A stretch of 64,000 nt of DNA from Candidatus Nitrospira kreftii. GTDB lineage: Bacteria; Nitrospirota; Nitrospiria; Nitrospirales; Nitrospiraceae. Of this stretch, positions 1-9,361 are shown one piece after another (the first letter of the stretch is position 1; the number at the start of each line of letters is the position of its first letter). The notes below the pieces were generated by a model. That model saw only the letters and a list, made by a program, of their open reading frames with translations. It was not told the DNA's origin and searched no databases. The position numbers and the translations under genes are program-made. The DNA lies in contig CP047423.1 of NCBI GenBank assembly GCA_014058405.1, positions 1,550,001 to 1,614,000 on the forward strand, in the 5' to 3' direction.

Positions 1-1
1 T

Positions 2-1314
2 GCGCTGCTGTCGATCTCCACTGGCCTGTTGCTGGTTCCCTTGCTTCCTCGAGCGATGGCCTTGCGGACCCCTCAAGAGCTGGAGGCGTTGAATGCGAGC
101 CTGCGTGAGGTGTTGTGCGAGCGGCAGAAGGCGGTCGAGAATCTACAATCCTCCGAGGCGATGCTCATCCGTCGCAGCGAAGAATTGATTCAGCAACGAC
201 ACCGGCTGCGGGAAATGGCCTCGCAGCTGACGTTGATCGAGCAACGCGAGCGACGACGACTGGCCACAGACCTCCATGATTACCTCGCTCAGATGCTCGT
301 GGTATGCCGACTGAAGGTGTCCCGAGCCAAGAGGGCCCTTACCCCCCGCTAGTCGTTCTGTTAGATGAGCTCAACACCGACCTCGACCAATGCCTGCAAT
401 ACACTCGGACGCTGGTCAGGGAGTTATGCCCCACGGCGCTGTACCAGACCGGTCTCGTCGGCGCGCTTCAGCAACTTGCTCTGGAATTCGAAAAATATGA
501 TCTGCATATCATGGTCGTTGCCGAAGATCCCAATATTCCGCTGAGTGAGGATACGGCCATCTTGGTGTATCAAACCGTGCGGGAGCTGCTGTTCAATGTC
601 TTGAAACACGCGAAGACCAATCGAGCCCAGGTGAGGGTCAGCTCAACACCTCAGCATGCCGTGGAAGTGGTCGTGGAAGATAATGGAAGCGGGTTTGATC
701 CAGCAATCCTTCTGACCCGGTCCGCTCAAGGGTTTGGACTTCTCAGTATCCGGGAACGCATAGAAAGTCTGAACGGGCTCTTCGATGTCCGGTCAGCGCC
801 CGGTGTCGGGACGACGACCACAATCGCGCTGCCCGTCACATCTGCCCCTGATGCTAGACCGTCTTCGACCGGCGGTGGCGTCACGATGGCGGTGGAGCCG
901 GGTGGATCCGTGGCAACGTCGTCGAGTGAAGGCGCGATCACCGTCCTGCTGGTGGACGATCACGCGATCGTGCGACAAGGCTTGCGGTCCGTTCTGGAGG
1001 CCTATCCAGACATAGCCATTGTGGGTGAATCGTGTAACGGAGAAGAGGCGGTCAATGCCGTCCACCATCTTCGCCCATCGATCGTGGTGATGGACATCAA
1101 CATGCCGAAGATGGATGACATCGCAGCGACTCAGCACATCACCTCACAGTATCCGGACGTCGTCGTGGTGGGATTGTCCGTCAATGCGTGTGACGATGCA
1201 ACAACAGCGATTCTGACTGCCGGGGCTGTTGCCTTGATTGCGAAAGAGGCTGCGGTCGATCAATTGTATCCAACGATGCAGGATGCTCTTCGCGTAAAAC
1301 GTGCCAACATATAA
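2..1314 (+). pseudogene. Sensor histidine kinase with C-terminal receiver, cut by window edge and frameshifted
   Basis: The reading frame is open from the left edge and begins with a hydrophobic stretch that looks like a membrane segment. A coiled region follows, then a HisKA_3-type dimerisation helix with the phospho-acceptor motif DLHDYL. That frame stops at 350-352. The protein resumes one frame back with a HATPase_c domain (ELLFNVLKHA, EDNGSGFD, GFGLLSIRERI) and ends in a receiver domain (VLLVDDHAIVRQG, VMDINMP, a lysine in ALIAKEA) with no DNA-binding domain. The break lies at a run of six C (342-347). One more C would join the two frames exactly in the helix that links DHp and ATPase domains. 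It is either a recent mutation or a sequencing error in a homopolymer. The family is NarX/DegS-like cytoplasmic kinases. The sensory part lies outside the window. Confidence 0.8.
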
Positions 1315-1511
1315 CAACCACGGTCTCCCACGAGAACTCGATCGATTCGACCTATCGGGACTTGGGAGACGCACAATTGGAACGCCCGATTGCGGGATGC
1401 AGTGACGCGGCTGGAAACGTTTACAAAGGACGTTCTGAGGGGAGAGAATGACGTTCAGGTGCCACTTAGTGCCACCATCCTATCTAGACCTACCTGCAAG
1501 TCTGCGAAATA

Positions 1512-1587
1512 TGGTGCCGAGGGACAGAATCGAACTGTCGACACCAGCCTTTTCAGGGCTGTGCTCTGCCAACTGAGCTACCTCGGC
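1512..1587 (-). tRNA. tRNA-Phe (GAA)
   Basis: The minus strand folds as a complete 76-nt cloverleaf. The acceptor stem is GCCGAGG/CCTCGGC, the D arm is GCTC...GAGC, the anticodon stem is CAGCC/GGCTG with loop CTGAAAA (anticodon GAA), and the T arm is GACAG-TTCGATT-CTGTC. The 3' CCA is encoded. It stands alone between the kinase fragment and a small membrane protein. Confidence 0.97.
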
Positions 1588-1784
1588 ACATTGCGCGGTA
1601 CGATCACCCGGCGCATCTTACCAAGGTGGATGGTTGAAGTTCCACATCTTTTGTACGGTCGAGGCCTAGGCTCGGTTGGCGTGAAGGAGAATTGAAATAC
1701 CTGTCCAGTACGTATCGGCTCGGGTATGATTTCTCGGGTTGCGACATCCGGTGCTTTCTAGCATAGTGCGGTAGGAGATCGATC

Positions 1785-2054
1785 ATGCCGTCTGTTCATC
1801 TCGTGACAGAGGAGGATGCCACTCCCACGATCGTCACCCGTGTACCGATTTCACCTGGCAAGGTCTGGAGCTATATCGGGACCAGTGCTCTATTGCTTGC
1901 GATGATCGGTACCTGGCTGGTCTGGTTTTCGGCCTTCGTCCAGCGAAGTCTTCACGAGGACGGCATTCGAGCGGCCTGTCAACGAGCGATGCCGGATCAG
2001 GTTGACCGATGCTTTGATACGGTGGTGATTCAACGTGGAGGGGGGCGGCGGTGA
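1785..2054 (+). CDS. Small single-pass membrane protein, unknown
   Basis: This 89-residue protein has a charged N-terminus, one hydrophobic segment at about residues 33-53 (GTSALLLAMIGTWLVWFSAF) and a short basic tail with two cysteines. I do not recognise a family. It overlaps the next gene by 4 bases (GTGA), so the two are probably translated together. The following product is an outer-membrane protein, so this one may be an inner-membrane partner, but that is inference only. Confidence 0.6.
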   Translation: MPSVHLVTEEDATPTIVTRVPISPGKVWSYIGTSALLLAMIGTWLVWFSAFVQRSLHEDGIRAACQRAMPDQVDRCFDTVVIQRGGGRR

Positions 2055-3055
2055 CGGTATCACGGTACCCGTATCTCCCTTTCTTCACCAGCATTGTTGT
2101 ACTGGTACTGATTGCCCCGGCTGTGCCGAGTTGGGCGCAAGATTCTGAACCATATGTGAAGCCGCGAGTAGAGCTGTCACTCAGGTCGTGGTTGTACACG
2201 GCGGGCGACACACGATGGAGTCATGATGCGTCCGGGCTTGATCCTCGGCTGGGAGATCCTACGTCCAAATTGGCGTACAAGGACAACGACACCCATATCA
2301 TCGAACTGGGAGGGCGGCTCAATTTCGGCCGTCGTGGGTTTCTCCAGGCTGAGGGTGGTTTCTCCGTGTCGTTTGATCGAGGCCTCCTCGTTGACGATGA
2401 TTTTACTGCGGTGACAGGACAGCAAATCTTCTCGCGTACGCATAGCGATATCACGGGATCAGGTACTCAATACGGCAGTTTCAATATTGGGGTCCGTGCA
2501 GCGGAGTTTGCAGGATCGCGAGGCTATCTGGATGTGTTTGGAGGATTTCAATATTGGAGGACTCGGTACGAGGCGACTGGCGTTCGACAAGTGATCTGTA
2601 ACCCTTCGGGAATCCCTGGCTTGTCTTGCACGCCGAACCTCAACTTGCCTGGTGTTGTGGCGATCACCAATACAACGCATTGGATTACCCCAATCCATAT
2701 TGGGGTCGATACTGAATACCGGGTCACTCGTCGTGTGAGTCTTGATCTCAAGGTCTCAGTGAGCCCTGTCAGTGTCCTCTACAATGAAGACGTGCATCAT
2801 CTTCGCTCCGATCTGCAACAAGATCCCAGCTTTTCGATGTGGGGAGTCGGTGTCAGTGCCAATGCTGGCGCTGGTGCAAAGCTCGCTCTGACAGGAAATC
2901 TAGCCCTGACAGCCGGCTATCGCATTATGTGGAACCGCACATATGCCGGTGAGTGGACGAATCATCCGGTCGGAGGTGGTTCTGAAACCGTTCCGCTGAC
3001 TGAGTTCCAAACCATCCGCCATGGTGTTCTCCTCGGTGTGACCGGTTCATTTTAA
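2051..3055 (+). CDS. Predicted outer-membrane beta-barrel protein
   Basis: The GTG start overlaps the stop of the upstream membrane-protein gene. The N-terminus is a clear signal peptide ending in a PSWAQ-D type cleavage site. The 300-residue mature part alternates polar and aromatic residues, has many glycines, and ends in a strand finishing LGVTGSF with a C-terminal Phe, which is the usual signature of a BAM-inserted barrel. A loop of about 20 residues (around 180-198) holds two cysteines. The ligand is unknown, since no TonB box or porin family motif is visible. Confidence 0.65.
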   Translation: MTVSRYPYLPFFTSIVVLVLIAPAVPSWAQDSEPYVKPRVELSLRSWLYTAGDTRWSHDASGLDPRLGDPTSKLAYKDNDTHIIELGGRLNFGRRGFLQAEGGFSVSFDRGLLVDDDFTAVTGQQIFSRTHSDITGSGTQYGSFNIGVRAAEFAGSRGYLDVFGGFQYWRTRYEATGVRQVICNPSGIPGLSCTPNLNLPGVVAITNTTHWITPIHIGVDTEYRVTRRVSLDLKVSVSPVSVLYNEDVHHLRSDLQQDPSFSMWGVGVSANAGAGAKLALTGNLALTAGYRIMWNRTYAGEWTNHPVGGGSETVPLTEFQTIRHGVLLGVTGSF

Positions 3056-3075
3056 TCCCCTTAAGAGCACAGGGC

Positions 3076-4131
3076 CTATCGCCTCGAACGTCCCGAGGGG
3101 AGGGTTTCTTCTTCGTATTCTAAGAAGAGGCGCTTCGCCTCTGGATGGAGATGGGTAGGGTGTCCGTAGGGGATTCCCAAAGTCCTGAATAGCGGTGTCA
3201 GTTTTCCGTTGGGATGCAGATAGCCGGCCCTGAGTGGGACGGTGCGCTTGCTGTGCCGCACCAGTCTGCAGGCTGTAGGTCGGATCGATGTGAGCCAATC
3301 GGCAATGTCTTGCGGATTCCCGATCGAGGCAGAGAGCAAGAGCAGTTTGGCCTGAGAAGGGCAAAAGATGATGGTTTCTTCCCATACGACTCCGCGCTCG
3401 CGATCGGCGATGTATTGCGACTCGTCGAGTATCACGAGCCCCAGCGTGTCCAGCCTGACGTCGATTTCACCGCTGGCTGCATCATAGAGCAGATTGCGCA
3501 GGATTTCCGTGGTCATAATCAGCAGAGGGGCTTGGCTGTGTTCTTGACGATCCCCGGTCAAAATGCCGACTTTGTCCGGTCCAAACAGGCGAGAGAATTC
3601 CGTATATTTTGTATTGGACAGGGCCTTGAGTGGGGACGTGTAGATGACAGTGCGGTTATCTTCCATCGCGCGGCGAGCGGCTTCGATGGCGACGTAGGTT
3701 TTTCCGCTTCCGGTCGGTACGCTGATGATGACATCGCTTTCGCTGAGGGCCGACAAGGCTTCGGTCTGCCATGGGTCCGGTACGAACGGTTGTGGCTCGG
3801 GAACGCCGATGCCTTCCAGCCAACCTGTGAGCGAAATAGCCGGTTCGGACAACGCAGGAACCGGTGCCTGCGGAGTGGTTTTCTTCGGAGTGATGGGTAG
3901 AGGATGCTGGCTGCGCTGTGCGCCGGACTCTGATTGAGATGGCCACGCTTCCAACAGAGCCTGCAGATCGGACTCCAGCCCGGCGCGATTGTGACTCGAA
4001 TGTTGAAGCAGCAATTCAATCAAGCGTCGTTTCCCGGCGCGAAACTGCCGATGCACACGGCCTCGGGCTAGACGATGCAGAAGCGCGACAGGTTGTCGAG
4101 CGAGCAGTTGTTCAAGTTCTTCGGTGGTCAT
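3076..4131 (-). CDS. Ski2-like helicase, RecA1 (ATPase) half as a separate protein
   Basis: The 351-residue product has a short helical N-terminus (MTTEELEQLL), a Pro-rich linker, then the first RecA domain of a superfamily II helicase: Q-like region, Walker A (VPTGSGKT), motif Ia (YTSPLKALSN), Ib (TGDR), II (ILDESQYI, a DExH variant) and III (LLSASIGN). It ends soon after the RecA1 domain, so motifs IV-VI are absent. They are encoded by the neighbouring gene at 4292-6151, which lies upstream in the transcript, so the domain order is reversed at gene level. The start at 4131 (MTTEEL) was chosen over an in-frame extension to 4236 because the extension runs through intergenic repeat sequence. 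The two products together would make one complete Ski2/Mtr4-type helicase. Confidence 0.8.
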   Translation of the reverse strand: MTTEELEQLLARQPVALLHRLARGRVHRQFRAGKRRLIELLLQHSSHNRAGLESDLQALLEAWPSQSESGAQRSQHPLPITPKKTTPQAPVPALSEPAISLTGWLEGIGVPEPQPFVPDPWQTEALSALSESDVIISVPTGSGKTYVAIEAARRAMEDNRTVIYTSPLKALSNTKYTEFSRLFGPDKVGILTGDRQEHSQAPLLIMTTEILRNLLYDAASGEIDVRLDTLGLVILDESQYIADRERGVVWEETIIFCPSQAKLLLLSASIGNPQDIADWLTSIRPTACRLVRHSKRTVPLRAGYLHPNGKLTPLFRTLGIPYGHPTHLHPEAKRLFLEYEEETLPSGRSRR

Positions 4132-4176
4132 GTTTTTCTCGTGAAGCGTGAAGCGTATCGGTCGATGGTTGCAGGT

Positions 4177-4246
4177 AGCGTGTTTGAGGTTTGAGGTTTT
4201 TGGTTTTGGCAGAACTTGAAACGTTGAACGTAACACTTGGAACTCA
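4177..4246. repeat. Intercistronic repeat of the GTTTCAAG/GAAAC type
   Basis: The gap between the two helicase half-genes holds short iterated units such as TTTGAGG TTTGAGG and CTTGAAACGTTGAACG. They resemble the sequences at 13392-13431 and 16091-16149. This copy is the most decayed of the three. It sits just upstream of the RecA1 gene start. Confidence 0.45.
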
Positions 4247-4291
4247 AGATCGAAGGAACGAACGACGAGATGTGAGATACGCGCGAAGCGC

Positions 4292-6151
4292 TCACGGTAG
4301 TTCCTCCAAGACCCCGCGTCGGATCAGTGTGAGTGCTTCCGCCGCAGAGTCAGCCAAGCCAGGATGGGTGGCTTTCAGTGTCTGTAGCTGTGAGAGGAAC
4401 TCGATCGTCCTGGCAAGCAGCCGATAGATATCCCCCTCCGCCATCGTCGTGAGTCGACAGAGTCCGATCCATGTGAGGGTCGGCTCCGCCACCCACCGCT
4501 CCGCCAAGGCCGCGACATCTGCGCGGAGAAGCGGGGGATCTTCATGTGGAGCCAGGCTCTCGGCCAGCTTGCGAACCTGCCTCAGGAGTGAACTCAATCC
4601 GGTACTAATGCGTGGAAATGCCCCGGGGCGATCATCGTCGTGAGACAGGCTGGCCATGATACCGGTGAGGAGAGACGGGTCCGCTCCCGCAAACGCGTCG
4701 GCTCGTATCAGCTCCGTAATCAATAACGAGTGATCAATGCGAATCAGTCTCGCCCATTCCCCATCAGCCGTCAACTGTGCGGTCGACGTGAGATACCCGA
4801 ATGTTTCCAGCACGGTCACACGTTCTTGAAAACGATGCCATAAACTGGCTCGCAGGGCTTGAATGGATTTTGTGTGACGTTGTTGCTCCTGGCGAAGTCG
4901 GGAGGCGGTGGGAAAATCTTTCTGACAAGCCAGCCGGGATGAACAGGTCGGGCAAGGAAAATCGCCCAACGATTGCACGATAGCATCCGGCAATGTTTCC
5001 ACCGGAGGTGATGCCAAGATCGGGAGAATGGGCAAGCGAGGAGGAAGGTCTTCCAACTGTTCGCTGAGCCGATCAAAGCTGTCTGCTGAGCACCACGGGT
5101 ACGTTACAATCTCTGCACAGTCGTAGGTTCGATCGTAGACTTCTCGCACACTCGTGACGGGGCATTCTGTGACGGCGCCATCCGGCCGCAACATGGTCAG
5201 CATGGAGTTCTTTTGGCCTTTGCTCCGATACTGTCTGAGGATAATTCCGCGTCCCTTGTGAAGCCCCACGACTCGTCCCGGTGTGAGAAACGGCAACCGC
5301 GCGGCGATTTCCGGTGACTCTGAGCGGTGTGTCTGATGTCGAGCAGGACGGTGCCTCCGCACGCGATCGAAGGTCTGCCATTGCGTGATCCAATCCGTGC
5401 ACACTCGGGGGCCGAACGGTTCTAACTGGGTATGCAGCAGATCCAATTTTCGTTCCAGAAGCTCGGCACGTTGGTTGAGTTGGAATTGCGCAAAACTCTT
5501 GGCCAGGATTCCTTGAATGTGCTCGTGTGGATGGGCCTTGAGGAGGTTCAGCACCATGGGATAGCTGATGGTAAATTGGCTGTCGATGGCTTCCGGTTGT
5601 CCCGTCAGCCCCTTGGTCAGCACGCTCAAATCGATATAGGGAGAGGGTGTGATCACTGCAAAGCCCACATGATCTTTTCCTCGGCGTCCGGCTCGCCCAG
5701 CGATCTGTTGGACTTCGCCGATCGTCAGATCGGTGAAGTCACGCGATTTGCGGATGCTGGACTGCGTGATCACGACTGTGCGGGCTGGAAAATCGACGCC
5801 TGCCGCTAGGGTGGTGGTGGCGAAGACGGCGTCAAGATGGCCCTGTCGCATCAGCTCTTCGATCGCGATCTTCCAAGAGGGAAGGTGTCCGGCATGGTGG
5901 GCGGCGACACCGATCCGCTGTACGATGGGAATGAGGGGATGTTCGGCAATGCTTGGGTACTGCGCAATGACTCGTTCGAGTGCTGTGCCGATCGCTGCTT
6001 GCCGAACCGGAGGAAGGACGAGGTCGGCATGGTCGAACGCCTCCATGGCTTCATCGCAGGCACGGCGTGAGGTAAGAAATACGATGGCTGGCGTGAGATG
6101 TTTGTGGCGGAGGGCGGTGACTAGGTCAACCGGATGGATCGACGGCGGCAT
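4292..6151 (-). CDS. Ski2-like helicase, RecA2 plus DSHCT half as a separate protein
   Basis: The protein has 619 residues. It opens directly with the second RecA domain: motif IV (AIVFLTSRRACDEA), motif V (ATTTLAAGVDFPART) and motif VI (QIAGRAGRRGKD). A long middle part follows with a CPTC...C cysteine cluster, and the C-terminus is DSHCT-like (DGEWARLIRIDHSLLITELIR). There is no Walker A or DExH motif, so it cannot act as an ATPase alone. The missing RecA1 domain is encoded by the next gene in the transcript. Its ATG lies within the last 26 bases of glgC in another frame, which points to translational coupling with glgC. Confidence 0.8.
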   Translation of the reverse strand: MPPSIHPVDLVTALRHKHLTPAIVFLTSRRACDEAMEAFDHADLVLPPVRQAAIGTALERVIAQYPSIAEHPLIPIVQRIGVAAHHAGHLPSWKIAIEELMRQGHLDAVFATTTLAAGVDFPARTVVITQSSIRKSRDFTDLTIGEVQQIAGRAGRRGKDHVGFAVITPSPYIDLSVLTKGLTGQPEAIDSQFTISYPMVLNLLKAHPHEHIQGILAKSFAQFQLNQRAELLERKLDLLHTQLEPFGPRVCTDWITQWQTFDRVRRHRPARHQTHRSESPEIAARLPFLTPGRVVGLHKGRGIILRQYRSKGQKNSMLTMLRPDGAVTECPVTSVREVYDRTYDCAEIVTYPWCSADSFDRLSEQLEDLPPRLPILPILASPPVETLPDAIVQSLGDFPCPTCSSRLACQKDFPTASRLRQEQQRHTKSIQALRASLWHRFQERVTVLETFGYLTSTAQLTADGEWARLIRIDHSLLITELIRADAFAGADPSLLTGIMASLSHDDDRPGAFPRISTGLSSLLRQVRKLAESLAPHEDPPLLRADVAALAERWVAEPTLTWIGLCRLTTMAEGDIYRLLARTIEFLSQLQTLKATHPGLADSAAEALTLIRRGVLEELP

Positions 6152-7364
6152 GCAGCTTCATTCCCTTTGAGATCACAACGAGACCGGAGTCTGTGACAGT
6201 AAAGCGCTGGGCATCGGCATCTCGGTTGTAGCCGATTTCACTATTGGGAGGGATCGTCACATCTTTGTCGATGATGGCCCGCCTGATGCGGCTGTGCTCG
6301 CCGATCGTCACGTTCTCCATGATGATGGATTCGCGGATATCGGCATGATCTTGCACGCGGACATTGGGAGATAACACCGAGTTCTGCACGCGTCCGCCTG
6401 AGACGATGCACCCTCCGCAGACGACCGAATCAAGGGCGACACCCATTCGCCCACCTTGATAATCCTGAGCGAAGACGAACTTGGCCGGTGGAAACTGTCC
6501 CTGATAGGTTCGGATCGGCCAGTCTGCATCGTACAGATTGAATTGAGGATCCACGGTAACCAGGTCCATATTCGCTTCCCAATAGGCGTCGAGCGTCCCA
6601 ATATCCCGCCAATATTGAACAGCCTTTTTGTTGGCATCCTGAAACTTGAATGCGTAAACACGCTTCTGTTCGATCATTCGGGGGATGATGTTTTTTCCAA
6701 AGTCATGCGCCGTGCCTTCTTGAGCATCGGCGATCAGATGTTCGCGTAGCGCCTGGGTGCGGAAGAGGTAAATACCCATCGACGCGAAGGCATGGCTCGG
6801 ATCATTGGGGAGTGGGATAGGATGCGTCGGTTTCTCATCGAAGCGGGTGATCCGGTGGTCTTCGTCGACCGCAATGACTCCAAAGCGAGTTGCGTCTTGC
6901 ACCGGAATGTCGATGGCACCGACCACCACATCCGCGCTTTTGGCGATGAGCCAATGGAACATCTCTGCGTAGTTCATTTTGTACACATGGTCGCCGGCCA
7001 GGATCAACAAATACTGCGGATTCTCACCGTCGATCAAGAACATGTTCTGATACACGGCGTCGGCGGTACCGCGGTACCAATCTTCGCTGATCCGTTGCTG
7101 AGGAGGTATCGAGGCGATGTATTCGCCTAATTCGGCGTTGAGAATATTCCAGCCGATCCGGATATGGCGATCAAGAGAGTGCGATTTGTATTGGATCAGC
7201 ACGGCGATCTTACGGAGCCCCGAGTTGATACAATTGCTCAGTGTAAAGTCGATGATGCGGTATTTCCCTCCGAAGGGGACGGCGGGTTTCGCCCGTTGGT
7301 CCGTGAGCGGAAAGAGGCGCTCCCCTTTCCCGCCCGCCAGGACCATCGTAAAAATGTTCTTCAC
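6126..7364 (-). CDS. glgC: Glucose-1-phosphate adenylyltransferase
   Basis: The enzyme makes ADP-glucose from ATP and glucose-1-phosphate, the committed step of bacterial glycogen synthesis in the cytoplasm. The nucleotide-binding start ([15 protein letters not shown]), the [14 protein letters not shown] segment, [22 protein letters not shown] and the FDEKP motif are all present, followed by a left-handed beta-helix C-terminal domain. A GTG at 7364 gives 412 residues, the usual length for the family. An in-frame extension reaches 7490, but that would leave only 17 bases to the divergent gene at 7508. No strong ribosome site is visible at any candidate start. The C-terminus overlaps the helicase gene. 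Confidence 0.93.
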   Translation of the reverse strand: MKNIFTMVLAGGKGERLFPLTDQRAKPAVPFGGKYRIIDFTLSNCINSGLRKIAVLIQYKSHSLDRHIRIGWNILNAELGEYIASIPPQQRISEDWYRGTADAVYQNMFLIDGENPQYLLILAGDHVYKMNYAEMFHWLIAKSADVVVGAIDIPVQDATRFGVIAVDEDHRITRFDEKPTHPIPLPNDPSHAFASMGIYLFRTQALREHLIADAQEGTAHDFGKNIIPRMIEQKRVYAFKFQDANKKAVQYWRDIGTLDAYWEANMDLVTVDPQFNLYDADWPIRTYQGQFPPAKFVFAQDYQGGRMGVALDSVVCGGCIVSGGRVQNSVLSPNVRVQDHADIRESIIMENVTIGEHSRIRRAIIDKDVTIPPNSEIGYNRDADAQRFTVTDSGLVVISKGMKLHAAVDPSG

Positions 7365-7507
7365 GGGATGGATTCTAGCAGGACGACCATGAAATAGAAA
7401 GGAAGCGGAATCGTTGACTTCCTCCTTCATGCGGATAATACTAGCCCCAGGCTTGGTTCCCTTGGCGGACTGGTCAACAGTCTGAAGCATGATGTAAAGG
7501 AGTCAGC

Positions 7508-7804
7508 ATGAAGCGAGATGTTGTTGTCGCCGCGCTACCGCGAAGCACGACGAGGCGTGTGGTGAAGCTCTCGGCAAAGCCTTCGACCAGTCCCGTGAGC
7601 GACTTGACGTGGCGGCTCGAGCGGCTGGAAAGCCAGATGCAAAAGCTGTCTGAACTCGTCCGGGATCATGCCGAAGATATGGACCGTCTGGTCAGGATCG
7701 TCGCAGAGAACAGCGACATCCTCCGCCGACAGCTGCTGCGTAAGCACCATGAAAAGGTTCGGGTGAGGAAGCATCTGCGAGCGGCTGATGCGGCAATAGA
7801 GTAG
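7508..7804 (+). CDS. Small coiled-coil protein, unknown
   Basis: The product has 98 residues and is preceded by a good ribosome site (AAAGGAG, 7 bases before ATG). The N-terminal 30 residues are basic and probably disordered. Residues 33-85 form a heptad-patterned helix (LTWRLERLESQMQKLSEL) and the tail is Arg/Lys-rich. There is no recognised domain. It is transcribed divergently from glgC, but nothing in the sequence links it to glycogen. Confidence 0.6.
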   Translation: MKRDVVVAALPRSTTRRVVKLSAKPSTSPVSDLTWRLERLESQMQKLSELVRDHAEDMDRLVRIVAENSDILRRQLLRKHHEKVRVRKHLRAADAAIE

Positions 7805-7951
7805 TCTCCGTTACTTTTTGAATACGTGCCACTCTAGTCCTGCTCCCACCGTTTTCTGAGTGCGGCTGCGGGCCAACCATCCATCGCCTGTTCTAGATGG
7901 CGATCTAGAAATTGAAGTATGCTAACTAAAACTAAAGGAGGTGAAAGGATC

Positions 7952-8740
7952 GTGATCAAGTCACTGAGCATTGCCGCGGTGATGATCTCCGGATTGGTGG
8001 GGGGAGAAACTCTCCAGGCGTTCTCTGATCAGAGTGTTCCACTGTGGCACATCCAACTGCCCTATGATGCGCCACCAGCAAGTCAGGATGTACCGGATGT
8101 CTCAATCCCGCCGAATACCAATCCGCTAGGTCAGGAAGAACTGCAACGCGCGGAGGCGTTGCTCCCGTTGTTGGAAGGGAAACAGGAATTTTGGGCCATG
8201 GGAGAGTTCGTGCATCTTGGAGAATCGTCTGTGCCAGTCTTGGTCAAGGCCTTGGCGATGCCCAGCCCGCGGATCCGCTACAATGCAATTGAAACCTTAT
8301 TAATGATGAAGGGGGTGGCTGGGGTTCCCGCGCTCCTTGCGACCGCGAAGGAACCCAACGAAATCCCACGCGTGCGCGAACATGCGTTACGGGTTGCAGT
8401 CCGGTTGAGTCCAGCTCAAGCGCCGGAGGCCATTGAAGTGATGGCGAAGGATCTTAATCCATCAGTCCGGAAGAGTGCGGTTTTTGAAGCCCGGTATGTG
8501 CGACAGAAGGCCATCATCCCTATCTTGATCCCGATGGTGAGCGATGACGAGCGCTTTGTGGCGCTATCGGCACTGCAATCACTGTGGATCCTGACGCGCC
8601 ATGAGACCGAATTTCATGATTGGGAAGCATCGACCAAGCAGGATCGCGCGACATGGTCGAGCGAATGGATCGAGTGGTGGGAAGACAACAAAGACGTGTT
8701 TGAGATTCCCGAGCCGAAACAGCCGAGACGGAGTTCCTAG
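7952..8740 (+). CDS. Secreted HEAT-repeat protein
   Basis: The GTG at 7952 is preceded by a strong site (AAAGGAGGTG). The first 25 residues are a signal peptide (IKSLSIAAVMISGLVGG). The rest, from about residue 70, is a set of HEAT/PBS-like helical pairs, for example VPVLVKALAMPSPRIRYNAI, VPALLATAKEP and IEVMAKDLNPSVRKSAVFEA. Such proteins act as scaffolds, and the partner is not evident. It stands alone upstream of def. Confidence 0.7.
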   Translation: MIKSLSIAAVMISGLVGGETLQAFSDQSVPLWHIQLPYDAPPASQDVPDVSIPPNTNPLGQEELQRAEALLPLLEGKQEFWAMGEFVHLGESSVPVLVKALAMPSPRIRYNAIETLLMMKGVAGVPALLATAKEPNEIPRVREHALRVAVRLSPAQAPEAIEVMAKDLNPSVRKSAVFEARYVRQKAIIPILIPMVSDDERFVALSALQSLWILTRHETEFHDWEASTKQDRATWSSEWIEWWEDNKDVFEIPEPKQPRRSS

Positions 8741-8793
8741 GGCCCGACCGGGAAGTTGCGGCCAAAACACTCCTATGGTACGAATATAGAGAT

Positions 8794-9339
8794 ATGAAGA
8801 CCAAGACAGGGGCTATGCTTACAATTGCTAAGCTCGGCAATCCGATCCTTCGGAAAATCGCGACCCCGGTCGATTCCCGGGAGATCCGGTCGTCGGATAT
8901 TCAACGGTTGATCGACGACATGCTTGAAACGATGTACGACGAGCCAGGCATTGGGTTGGCGGCACCGCAGGTCTCACGTTCGATTCAATTGGCCGTCATG
9001 GGGTGTAAAGGCGAAGGCGGATTTCCAGAAACGGTCCTCATCAATCCGTCGATCGTGTACTATGGGCCTGAGCAGGTCGAAAACTGGGAAGGCTGTTTGA
9101 GCGTCGACGGACTTCGAGGGAAGGTCACACGACCTTCCTTGGTACGCGTCAAAGCGCTCGATCGGAAAGGGAAAGCACTAGATTTTGAAGCAACCGGCCT
9201 CTTTGCCGTGTGCATTCAACACGAGCTTGACCACTTAATCGGTAAAGTATTTCTCGACCGTATGACCGACATGTCCACTCTGACCCAACTGGATGAGTTT
9301 ACACAGTATTGGCAAAAAGAGCCCACGAACGTGATTTGA
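8794..9339 (+). CDS. def: Peptide deformylase
   Basis: The enzyme removes the formyl group from nascent proteins. All three metal-site motifs are intact: GIGLAAPQV (about residue 52), EGCLSV with the ligand Cys (about 99) and QHELDH with the two His ligands and catalytic Glu (about 143). At 181 residues it fits the type I enzyme. A second start at 8815 (MLTIAKLG) matches the usual family N-terminus better, though its spacing from a purine-rich site is short. It is followed after 22 bases by an ABC exporter. fmt is not in the window. Confidence 0.95.
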   Translation: MKTKTGAMLTIAKLGNPILRKIATPVDSREIRSSDIQRLIDDMLETMYDEPGIGLAAPQVSRSIQLAVMGCKGEGGFPETVLINPSIVYYGPEQVENWEGCLSVDGLRGKVTRPSLVRVKALDRKGKALDFEATGLFAVCIQHELDHLIGKVFLDRMTDMSTLTQLDEFTQYWQKEPTNVI

Positions 9340-9361
9340 TGCCTGCCGTGCCGGATCCATC

